Position numbers and translations under genes: made by a program. A stretch of 6,019 bases of DNA from an uncultured Clostridia bacterium (GTDB lineage: Bacteria > Bacillota > Clostridia > Oscillospirales > Ruminococcaceae), in the NCBI GenBank assembly GCA_945931735.1, contig CAMEPN010000129.1:1-6019 (forward strand), read 5' to 3'. The notes under the pieces are model-generated. The model was not told the DNA's origin and ran no database searches. It saw nothing but the letters and a program-made list of their open reading frames with translations. Positions 1 through 5,054 of this stretch are shown piece after piece; positions within the stretch are counted from its first letter, which is position 1, and the number at the start of each line of letters is the position of its first letter.

Positions 1-163
1 CATCGTCATCGCTGTGTGGCGGATTGCACAAGTGCGGTCCGCCTTGTGCCTGATACACCATGCCGTCCTTGTCATACGCCAAGACAAAGAACTTAAAGTA
101 CACAAAAACACCCAGCGCAAGCACGACCAGAACCGCCAGTGCGATCAATAGTGCCATGCCCAT
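1..163 (-). CDS. Small membrane protein of unknown function (N-terminal 54 residues; continues past left edge)
   Basis: The frame opens with ATG at 163 and stays open to the window edge (54 codons). It starts MGMALLIALAVLVVLALG, a hydrophobic segment of about 25 residues (2-28) with no charged residues, followed by YFKFFVLAYDKDGM and a Gly/Pro/His-rich stretch ending in HSDDD. This reads as a single N-terminal signal anchor or first transmembrane helix with a hydrophilic tail. A good AAGGAG ribosome site lies at 180-175, 11 nt before the ATG; a second ATG two codons in (157) is possible. The gene lies 75 nt downstream of the DUF6935-like remnant on the same strand, so the two were probably cotranscribed, and that transcription may now lack its original promoter. 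I do not recognise the family, and the C-terminus is outside the window. Confidence 0.6.
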   Translation of the reverse strand, partial: MGMALLIALAVLVVLALGVFVYFKFFVLAYDKDGMVYQAQGGPHLCNPPHSDDD

Positions 164-238
164 AGATTTTTTCACTCCTTTTTCGCCTCACTTTTTTATG
201 CTGTCCGCAACAATAATATATCTGACTTTTCATTTCCA

Positions 239-512
239 TCACGCCCAGGGATCTTCACTTGCGGGCACTCTTATATCAGAAAGACATTGAATGTCGTTTA
301 AGAACCATTGCCCTGAAGATGGCTTTTTGCGAAGCTTTATCGACCTCATATTATCACCGCCACCGCTTTTTTACCCAAAGAGTTGCCCAATTTTCATTGT
401 CAAACGAGTATGGGTTTTCATATATGGCTATGGTATATGGTGTTGATGGCTTATATCCGTTTTCGGGAGTTGCACCGTTAAAAAATGAGAACGGCTTATA
501 GCATTTCCCTTG
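239..512 (-). pseudogene. C-terminal remnant of a DUF6935-like protein, frameshifted and 5'-truncated
   Basis: Two minus-strand frames join into one continuous protein end. From about 500 to 373 the frame reads KPFSFFNGATPENGYK and on through YTIAIYENPYSFDNENWATLWVK, then runs into TGA at 356-354. If one A is dropped from the six-A run at 372-367, translation continues as SGGGDNMRSIKLRKK, PSSGQWFLNDIQ and ends VPASEDPWA at TGA 241-239. The pattern GATPENGY...P.PY...V.ENPYS...LFVKSGGAD..R.IKLRKK...W.L...L..IR.P..EDPWA is one I know from C-terminal domains of clostridial secreted or lipoprotein-like proteins. The DUF6935 label is from memory. Upstream the frame meets TAA at 515-513, and beyond about 510 the DNA belongs to the acetyltransferase remnant, so the signal peptide and N-terminal half are missing. 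The protein is not expected to be functional. The frameshift could be a real lesion or a homopolymer read error, but the truncation is independent of it. Confidence 0.6.
495..512. other. Junction where two divergent genes both lose their 5' ends
   Basis: On the minus strand recognisable DUF6935-like coding ends near 500-495. On the plus strand recognisable acetyltransferase coding begins by about 517 (YFQGPVQFDYG). In-frame stops sit on both sides: TAG 499-501 (plus) and TAA 515-513 (minus). A short perfect inverted repeat, CCCTTG (507-512) and CAAGGG (520-525) with a 7-nt loop, lies at the joint. No insertion sequence ends, target duplication or integrase gene are visible. The simplest reading is a deletion that fused the 3' parts of two divergently transcribed genes. 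An assembly join is the alternative. Confidence 0.5.
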
Positions 513-951
513 TTATTTTCAAGGGCCTGTTCAATTCGATTATGGCTGCTTCACATCGGTTGGAAAGAATTTCTATGCAAATTTCAACTTCACCTGCGTT
601 GATTGTTGCCCCGTGACAATTGGCGATAATGTTTTCGTCGGCCCGAATGTTTCGCTTCTCACCCCTATACATCCGCTTCGTTGGCAGGACAGAAATCAGT
701 ATGTAAAGCAAGACGGCACTGCTACAGACAAAGAATACGCAAAACCCATAACTATTGGCAGCAACTGTTGGTTTGCAGGTAATGTCACAATATGCGGAGG
801 CGTTACTATCGGCGAGGGTTGCGTTATCGGTGCTGGAAGTGTAGTAACAAGAGATATTCCGCCAAATTCGCTTGCGGTAGGTGTGCCATGCCGTGTAGTC
901 CGTGAGATAACAGAAGATGATTCATTGGATAATCATCCCGAACTGTTTTGA
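502..951 (+). pseudogene. Maltose/galactoside O-acetyltransferase-like protein, start-less C-terminal part
   Basis: The open frame runs from just after TAG 499-501 to TGA 949-951, 149 codons. It is a left-handed beta-helix acyltransferase of the Maa/LacA/NodL type, which transfers acetyl from acetyl-CoA to sugar hydroxyls. Evidence is the opening FDYGCFTSVGKNFYANFNF, then hexapeptide repeats (VTIGDNVFVGPNVSLLTP, ITIGSNCWFAGNVTICGG, VTIGEGCVIGAGSVV) and the closing VGVPCRVVREI. The His of TPIHPL (641-700 region) corresponds to the conserved catalytic histidine of Maa. Family members are about 185-205 residues. About 50 N-terminal residues, including the helical Mac domain, are absent, and there is no ATG/TTG/GTG in frame before the GTG at 613, which lies inside the helix domain and has no ribosome site. 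I judge it a remnant; the core sequence is otherwise intact, suggesting recent loss. No promoter is seen. Confidence 0.8.
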
Positions 952-1016
952 AATGGACCATCTCGGAACAGCAAAACAGGTTACCTTTTTGGATTCCCCT
1001 GTCTTAACAAAGCAAA

Positions 1017-1050
1017 CGGCTCAGAGCGTGTACTCTGAGCCGCATTTTGT
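1017..1050. terminator. Rho-independent terminator, probably for the ATPase gene (bidirectional)
   Basis: A perfect 10-bp stem CGGCTCAGAG (1017-1026) and CTCTGAGCCG (1033-1042) closes a 6-nt loop. The plus side is followed by CATTTTGTTTATTT. On the minus side the hairpin begins 8 nt after the ATPase stop and is followed by a weaker T-rich tract (TTTGCTTTGTT). It can therefore stop ATPase transcription and any readthrough from the acetyltransferase remnant. Confidence 0.75.
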
Positions 1051-2367
1051 TTATTTGGATAACGCCAAGCGAATAAGCTCCCCGGCTCTGTCAACAAGAA
1101 ACAGCGGGATATTCAGCAAATTTCCGTCAAGAGAAAGGTTCATCAGCGAGAATCTCACCATAAGCGGAGTCTGCTCTTGATACTGCTGCGAGTACTTTTT
1201 CAGGCTGGTTGACTTCACATTTGTCCCTGCCTTACATTCCACCGGAATTATGTCATTATCAAGCTGGACAACAAAATCCACCTCATAGGGAGCTTCCGCC
1301 CAGTATCTCGGCGCTGTTTCAAATTGCCTTGACAGGCTTTGCAGAACAAAATTCTCTGTAAGCGCACCTTTGAATTCCGTGAACAGCCGATTGTACTCAG
1401 CAAAAGCGCTGGTAGCAAGGTGAGAATGCTTACGGAGCAGTCCAACATCTGACATATAGATTTTGAAAGCTGTCAGGTCGTCGTAAGCAGACAGCGGTAG
1501 CCCAGGCTTGCTTATCCGGAATGTTTTACGCACCAAATCCGCATTGTAGAGCCAGTTGAGGGCATTCTCGTACTCCCTTGCCCGTGCGCCGTCCTTTACT
1601 GCGCTGTACAGGAATTTCTTGTTTTCCCGTGCAAGCTGTGACGGCAGAGAGTCCCAGATAAGCTGAATTTTCGGAACGTCAGTCGGGTCAGCATGCTTGG
1701 CAAAATCGTTCTCGTAGGACATCAGAATATCCGACAGCACACGGTCGGTTTCCTTGATGTCACCGTCCTCTGTCCAGACAAGAACAGGCTCCGGCATTCC
1801 ACCAACCACGAAGTACATTTTCAGCTTTTCGACCAACGGATTGAAGAATGCGTCAGGTATTGCAGCTATCTCGTTTATCCCCGACAGATATTCTGCGAGA
1901 TTTTCCGCTCCGTCCGCAAGGAGATACTCCATGAACGTCATCGGACCCATTTCCAGAAAGTCCACCTTGCCAACCGGGAAGCCCTGCGACAGCTTTATTC
2001 CCAGAAGCGAACCCGCGCTTGCCACAAAGTATTCCGGAGCGTCCTCGCAGAAATATTTCAGCGAGTTTAGAGCCTCCGAACAAGCCTGTATTTCGTCAAA
2101 GATTATCAGCGTGTCCGTAGTTATCTTCTGTCCGCTTGCCATTGCGAGGTTCTGCAATATGCGGCGGACATCTTTTGTTGATTGAAAAAACTGCCGGTAC
2201 TCGGATTCCTTGTCGAAGTTGAAATAAGCGTAACCGTCCGGGAAGCTTCGCCCGAACTCCTGAAGCGCCCATGTTTTGCCGACCTGACGTGCGCCCTTGA
2301 CTATCAGCGGCTTTCTGCGTTTTGAGCCTTTCCATTTCTGAAGCTCATCCAGTACGAATCGTTTCAT
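1051..2367 (-). CDS. AAA_14/DUF4143 family ATPase (438 aa)
   Basis: This is a complete P-loop ATPase of the widespread AAA_14 + DUF4143 architecture. The N-terminal ATPase domain (about 1-150) shows Walker A GARQVGKT at 25-32, Walker B TLIIFDE at 86-92 and a conserved ASAGSLLGI segment at 117-124. The C-terminal DUF4143 part has GGMPEP (189-194), GALTENFV (334-341) and a closing EVDFVV (362-367)...PVECKAG (375-381). This last spacing of acidic residue, Asp and ExK resembles the PD-(D/E)xK nuclease fold, as is usual in this family. Length is normal. The start is ATG 2367, with a GGGGGTGAG purine-rich ribosome site at 2379-2371 and the promoter at 2416-2388. The gene stands alone, with a terminator directly behind it. 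The biological role of the family is not established; many genomes carry several paralogues as isolated genes. I see no partner gene that gives it a specific role. Confidence 0.93.
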   Translation of the reverse strand: MKRFVLDELQKWKGSKRRKPLIVKGARQVGKTWALQEFGRSFPDGYAYFNFDKESEYRQFFQSTKDVRRILQNLAMASGQKITTDTLIIFDEIQACSEALNSLKYFCEDAPEYFVASAGSLLGIKLSQGFPVGKVDFLEMGPMTFMEYLLADGAENLAEYLSGINEIAAIPDAFFNPLVEKLKMYFVVGGMPEPVLVWTEDGDIKETDRVLSDILMSYENDFAKHADPTDVPKIQLIWDSLPSQLARENKKFLYSAVKDGARAREYENALNWLYNADLVRKTFRISKPGLPLSAYDDLTAFKIYMSDVGLLRKHSHLATSAFAEYNRLFTEFKGALTENFVLQSLSRQFETAPRYWAEAPYEVDFVVQLDNDIIPVECKAGTNVKSTSLKKYSQQYQEQTPLMVRFSLMNLSLDGNLLNIPLFLVDRAGELIRLALSK

Positions 2368-2387
2368 AAGCTCACCCCCATATAATC

Positions 2388-2416
2388 ATTATACCCTCAT
2401 TTTACTCTTAAGTCAA
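2388..2416 (-). promoter_or_regulatory. Sigma-A promoter of the ATPase gene
   Basis: On the minus strand TTGACT (2416-2411) is followed after exactly 17 nt by TATAAT (2393-2388). Predicted transcription start is near 2381, giving a leader of about 14 nt that contains little more than the ribosome site before ATG 2367. Confidence 0.75.
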
Positions 2417-2419
2417 GGA

Positions 2420-2485
2420 TAAATCACGATATTTTCTATAATTGTGTGATAATTTTCACACAATCTATGAATATTTAGTGATTTA
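2420..2485. repeat. 66-nt nested inverted repeat upstream of the ATPase promoter
   Basis: Three paired blocks are arranged symmetrically: outer TAAATCAC (2420-2427) with GTGATTTA (2478-2485), middle ATATT (2429-2433) with AATAT (2470-2474), and inner ATTGTGTGA (2441-2449) with TCACACAAT (2456-2464) around TAATTT. As RNA this could form one long interrupted hairpin; as DNA it could be a compound operator. The block is very AT-rich. It is followed 8 nt later by the hairpin at 2494-2520. Confidence 0.6.
2441..2464. promoter_or_regulatory. Perfect palindrome matching a CRP/FNR-type operator (TGTGA-N6-TCACA)
   Basis: Two perfect 9-bp arms surround a 6-nt spacer, and the core TGTGA-N6-TCACA is the classical half-site arrangement of the CRP/FNR regulator superfamily. 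Its centre (2452.5) is about 71 bp upstream of the predicted ATPase start, a position used by class I activators. That a CRP/FNR protein binds here is inference; no such regulator gene is in the window. The inverted repeat itself is directly visible. Confidence 0.45.
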
Positions 2486-2493
2486 AGCGTACA

Positions 2494-2527
2494 GAGGCAA
2501 GAGCATTACGCCCTTGCCTCGTTTTTT
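2494..2527 (+). terminator. Rho-independent terminator with no obvious upstream gene
   Basis: An 8-bp stem GAGGCAAG (2494-2501) and CTTGCCTC (2513-2520) with an 11-nt loop is followed by G and six T (2522-2527), so it acts on plus-strand transcripts. No plus-strand gene precedes it, since the ATPase is on the minus strand. In the minus direction there is no T tract, so it is a poor terminator for the HTH remnant, whose stop is 13 nt away. It could end a short RNA from 2381-2527, be the leftover of a lost gene, or shield the HTH region from antisense transcription. Confidence 0.65.
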
Positions 2528-2532
2528 ATATA

Positions 2533-2714
2533 TCAGCCGCACCGACCGATTACATATTCAATCACAGACTTCTTCGGAATAAGCCAAACTCTGCCGTCGT
2601 GGAATGCCTTGATATGTCCGCTCCTTAGCAGCTGGTACGCCTTGCTGCGACCGATACGCAGCATATCCTGCAATTCCTCTACAGCAGGATATGATAAAAA
2701 AGTATTGACAATCT
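2533..2714 (-). pseudogene. HTH_17 / excisionase-type DNA-binding protein remnant lacking a start
   Basis: Reading the minus strand from 2714 to TGA 2535-2533 gives a typical small MerR-like/excisionase helix-turn-helix: FLSYPAVEELQDMLRIGRS, KAYQLLRSGHIKAF, then DGRVWLIPKKSVIEYVIG. This covers nearly the whole fold: the first helix, GRSKAYQLLRSG recognition helix, the beta wing ending in IPK, and the final helix. Such proteins are about 55-70 residues. The frame has no ATG, GTG or TTG and meets TGA just upstream at 2717-2715. An ATG exists in the next frame (2718-2716) and would join correctly if one base were removed from the six-A run at 2696-2701 (plus), giving MIKDCQYFLSYPAVEEL. That start has no visible ribosome site. 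The gene is therefore probably dead or frameshifted. Its 5' end overlaps the promoter of the AbrB operon. HTH_17 proteins are often recombination directionality factors, but no integrase is present. Confidence 0.65.
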
Positions 2715-2733
2715 TTAATCATCTGAGTATAAT
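2705..2733 (+). promoter_or_regulatory. Consensus sigma-A promoter of the AbrB-amidohydrolase operon
   Basis: TTGACA (2705-2710), 17 nt, TATAAT (2728-2733): a perfect match at both hexamers and spacing. Predicted start is near 2740, about 35 nt before the AbrB ATG. It overlaps the 5' end of the opposing HTH remnant. A promoter this strong on a regulator gene is usually held down by a repressor. Confidence 0.88.
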
Positions 2734-2752
2734 AAGTATGAAAAGTATAACT
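2726..2752 (+). repeat. Three 9-bp-phased AGTAT direct repeats over the promoter -10 and start
   Basis: AGTATAATA (2726-2734), AGTATGAAA (2735-2743) and AGTATAACT (2744-2752) follow each other at exact 9-bp steps, covering the -10 box and predicted transcription start. AbrB-fold proteins commonly autoregulate, and short phased repeats over a start site would suit that. Part of the similarity is forced by the -10 sequence itself, so operator function is speculative. Confidence 0.35.
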
Positions 2753-2774
2753 AATACCACTCGGAGGGCAAAGT

Positions 2775-2984
2775 ATGAAAAAGGATAAGTATGTAGGAAT
2801 ATGCAAGGTCGGGGAAAAGGGTCAAATCGTGATTCCAAAGGAAGCGCGGGATATGTTTGACATCAAGCCCGGCGATTCTCTTGTTGTGCTCTGTGACAAA
2901 AACCAAGGAATTGCGATACTGAAATCCGACATAATCGAGAGTATTGGCGACGAGATTTTCAAATCAAAAAAGGAAGAGGAGTGA
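2775..2984 (+). CDS. AbrB/MazE/SpoVT-family DNA-binding protein (69 aa)
   Basis: A short swapped-hairpin DNA-binding protein. Residues 8-50 carry the family signature: GICKVGEKGQIVIPKEAR, then DIKPGDSLVVL and a closing GIAILKSD. The lysine/glutamate-rich tail (51-69) contains a short amphipathic helix. Proteins of this fold act as dimers, either as transition-state-type regulators or as antitoxins. No toxin gene follows; the next gene is the amidohydrolase, 6 nt away, so a regulatory role for that operon is more likely. The ATG at 2775 has a strong GGAGGG site at 2763-2768, 6 nt upstream, and the promoter is at 2705-2733. The gene's 3' end supplies the ribosome site for the next gene. Autorepression is plausible but inferred. 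Confidence 0.92.
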   Translation: MKKDKYVGICKVGEKGQIVIPKEARDMFDIKPGDSLVVLCDKNQGIAILKSDIIESIGDEIFKSKKEEE

Positions 2985-2990
2985 TTAAAA

Positions 2991-4922
2991 ATGCCAACTG
3001 TATTCGGGATTCCGCTTATCGGGTTTATTCAGATGGTAATAGGCGCGGCGATAGTGCTGTTTGTTCTTATCAAATTTCTGGGTCGCCCCAAGAACAAAAA
3101 AGACAGCTTTATCATCAAAAATGTGCATATCATCACGGGCGACGGCACGGAAGTATTTAATCGGAATGTGTATGTTTCTAAAGGTATCATAGAAGAAATA
3201 TCAGCCGAGCCTATCGTGAAAAAAGGCGTTCAGATAATTGACGGCGAGGGCAAAACGCTCATGCCGGGGCTTATTGACAGCCATGTACATATTCAGGGAA
3301 TGAACAGCCGCAGCGAAGAGGACAGCGACAGATTTTTGGCAGAGAAAATACCGCAGATATTCGCGGAGGGCGTATTCCCCTACGGCGTGACTACCATAAA
3401 GGATATGTGCGCTCCGCGGCATTTCGCGTATAAGCTGCGGGATATGCTCCGCAAAGGGAAAATCATCGGTCCGGAGCTGCTGATAGTCGGTCCGAATTTC
3501 ACCACCCCCGAGGGACACCCCGCGAACACGCTGGGCGGAGATAACCCATGGATGAGAAAAGAAATGGCTATCGAGGTGAGCAACGGCGAAGATGTCACAA
3601 ACGGCGTTGCGGAGCTGAAAAAGGCAGGCGTTGATTTCCTCAAAATGACCTATCAGGGCAGCGATTACTTGTATTTCGGAAAGGTAGTACCCCTGAAAAA
3701 GCTGGACAAAGAGCGTATGCGGCAGATAATCACCGAGGGCAAAAAGAACGGGCTTAACACAACGGCGCACGTTTTCTACAAGGACGATGTAAGGGAACTT
3801 CTTGAGGCGGGAATATACGGAATCGAGCACGGCATTCTTGACGAGTCGTTAAGCGCTGACGATGATATTCTGAAGCTCTGGAAGAACAGCGGCGCAAGGT
3901 TTGTCCCCACCGTGAACGCCATGACCTACGAGAACGACCCCAACCGCCTTACCAACAGCATCCACAACCTGAAGCTCATTTATGACGCAGGAATCCCCGT
4001 GGCAATGGGAACGGACACCATGCTTGAAGCAGGCACGGAGGAGTCTGTTCAGCGTGAGCTGGAGTATTATGTTGAAGCGGGGCTGACCCCAATGCAGGCA
4101 ATAGTCCTCGCCACCAAAAACGGTGCTGAACATCTCGGAATTGCCGACCGAAAGGGACTAGCGAAAACGGGCATGGAAGCAGACCTTATCCTGCTGGACA
4201 AGAACCCCGCCGAGGATATTTCCAACATACGGCTTATCAACAGGGTTTTCGCCAAGGGAAAGACCGTGTATTCACAAAGCGCAATTGCGTCCTACGATAT
4301 CCCCGATTACAGCTACCCCGAGGGCGTTTCGGAAATAGAGCTGACTGCCGATGACGGAACGGAGAGAACAGTTGATGTTTCGCGCTACAGCACCGACAGC
4401 GAAATTTCTGTCACCGTCAGCACGGACGGCGAGGTGTATTCCGAAGAAAAGTGCGTGGTGGAAAAGAACCTGTCTTGTGTTCGCTGGGAGTATAAGCGCA
4501 GCAGCGATGGCACAGACATCACCGCCGAAAGAAAAGACGGCTTCATTCACATGACAGGCACATTCAAGGGCAAGCTGCAGGACAAGACATTCAGAATAGC
4601 AGACGGTTTGTGGTATCAGACAATGGATATGGCAATGCCTGCGTTCATAGCTTCCGCACAGGAGGAGATAATCTTCTATTCAATCGGCACGGGCAATAAC
4701 CGCGGCGCAATGGGTCTAGGCGAATTTGCCGCGAAGAAATGCGGTGAAGAAAGCGTTGAGGTAAACGGCAAGACCTATCACTGCAACAAAATTAGCTTTG
4801 TGCTGACGCAGTTTTCGTGGGCATGGACGGGCTATTATTGGTACGACAAGCAGACGGGGCAGATGGTTCAGAGCGGCGAAAAGAAAGGTAATTCCGTGGT
4901 GATTAAGGTCACCAAAAAATGA
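2991..4922 (+). CDS. Membrane-anchored metal-dependent amidohydrolase with an extra C-terminal domain (643 aa)
   Basis: The protein has three parts. Residues 5-30 form one hydrophobic helix; the basic cluster directly after it (K28 to K37) and no positive charge before it favour the catalytic part on the cytoplasmic side. Residues 39-430 are an amidohydrolase-superfamily barrel of the imidazolonepropionase/prolidase-like group (COG1228 type), with a complete binuclear metal set: H98 and H100 in DSHVH, candidate carboxylated lysine K218 in FLKMT, H260 in TTAH, H280 in GIEHG and D342 in MGTD. GVTTIKDM (132-139) and the closing GMEADLILLDKNP fit this group, which hydrolyses amide, lactam or Xaa-Pro bonds; the substrate cannot be told. 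Residues 440-643 are a beta-rich region I do not recognise, ending TGYYWYDKQTGQMVQSG, which recalls DUF3108-like barrels. GAGGAG at 2976-2981 inside the AbrB gene is the ribosome site. It is the second gene of the operon and ends before the terminator at 5012-5044. Confidence 0.9.
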   Translation: MPTVFGIPLIGFIQMVIGAAIVLFVLIKFLGRPKNKKDSFIIKNVHIITGDGTEVFNRNVYVSKGIIEEISAEPIVKKGVQIIDGEGKTLMPGLIDSHVHIQGMNSRSEEDSDRFLAEKIPQIFAEGVFPYGVTTIKDMCAPRHFAYKLRDMLRKGKIIGPELLIVGPNFTTPEGHPANTLGGDNPWMRKEMAIEVSNGEDVTNGVAELKKAGVDFLKMTYQGSDYLYFGKVVPLKKLDKERMRQIITEGKKNGLNTTAHVFYKDDVRELLEAGIYGIEHGILDESLSADDDILKLWKNSGARFVPTVNAMTYENDPNRLTNSIHNLKLIYDAGIPVAMGTDTMLEAGTEESVQRELEYYVEAGLTPMQAIVLATKNGAEHLGIADRKGLAKTGMEADLILLDKNPAEDISNIRLINRVFAKGKTVYSQSAIASYDIPDYSYPEGVSEIELTADDGTERTVDVSRYSTDSEISVTVSTDGEVYSEEKCVVEKNLSCVRWEYKRSSDGTDITAERKDGFIHMTGTFKGKLQDKTFRIADGLWYQTMDMAMPAFIASAQEEIIFYSIGTGNNRGAMGLGEFAAKKCGEESVEVNGKTYHCNKISFVLTQFSWAWTGYYWYDKQTGQMVQSGEKKGNSVVIKVTKK

Positions 4923-4949
4923 GTGTTTCTTTGTCCTGAAATGTGAACT

Positions 4950-4998
4950 AACTAAATTAGTTTCGCATATCTTAATGTGTTCGAAAAACGAACGTTTT
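4950..4998. repeat. Short palindromes between the amidohydrolase stop and its terminator
   Basis: AACTAA-A-TTAGTT is a 13-bp palindrome at 4950-4962. AAAACG-AA-CGTTTT is a 14-bp palindrome at 4985-4998 that overlaps a GTTCG/CGAAC hairpin at 4979-4993. They lie in the 3' untranslated region of the operon. They may be weak RNA structures; I see no clear function. Confidence 0.3.
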
Positions 4999-5011
4999 AC
5001 GGACAAAATCG

Positions 5012-5044
5012 TAACCCCCGAAATCACGCGGATTTCGGGGGTTA
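5012..5044. terminator. Bidirectional rho-independent terminator between convergent genes
   Basis: A perfect 14-bp stem TAACCCCCGAAATC (5012-5025) pairs with GATTTCGGGGGTTA (5031-5044) over a 5-nt loop. The plus side is followed by TCTTAT and the minus side by CGATTTTGT, so the T tracts are modest but the stem is very strong. It serves the amidohydrolase operon from the left and the XRE gene, whose stop lies 10 nt away, from the right. Confidence 0.85.
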
Positions 5045-5054
5045 TCTTATGCGC

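Noticed and set aside
259..501. An 80-codon plus-strand frame ahead of the acetyltransferase, in the same frame
   Set aside because: Its sequence resembles no acetyltransferase N-terminus, and the opposite strand carries the recognisable DUF6935-like coding, so it is an antisense shadow.
496..711. A 71-codon minus-strand frame
   Set aside because: It is antisense to the acetyltransferase hexapeptide region and has no ribosome site or recognisable composition.
613..951. A GTG-started 112-residue acetyltransferase gene
   Set aside because: The GTG lies in the middle of the beta-helix domain, has no ribosome site, and homologous coding sequence continues upstream to about 517, so it is a truncated remnant rather than a short gene.
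976..1005. A possible hairpin ACAGG/CCTGT before the ATPase terminator
   Set aside because: The stem is only 5 bp with a long loop; the 10-bp hairpin at 1017-1042 explains termination.
239..2714. An intact integrated mobile element, suggested by the excisionase-like HTH and gene remnants
   Set aside because: No integrase, transposase, terminal repeats or target duplication are visible; only remnants and one ordinary ATPase gene lie here.
2558..2806. An 82-codon minus-strand frame starting inside the AbrB gene
   Set aside because: It reads the HTH remnant in the wrong frame and overlaps the AbrB start; the real HTH signature is in the neighbouring frame.
3201..3830. A 209-codon minus-strand frame inside the amidohydrolase gene
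   Set aside because: The plus strand encodes conserved metal-binding motifs throughout this stretch; the minus frame has no ribosome site and low-complexity shadow composition.
2775..4922. Toxin-antitoxin system based on the MazE-like fold
   Set aside because: The downstream gene is a large amidohydrolase with a complete metal site, not a MazF, PIN or other toxin, and no small toxin gene is nearby.
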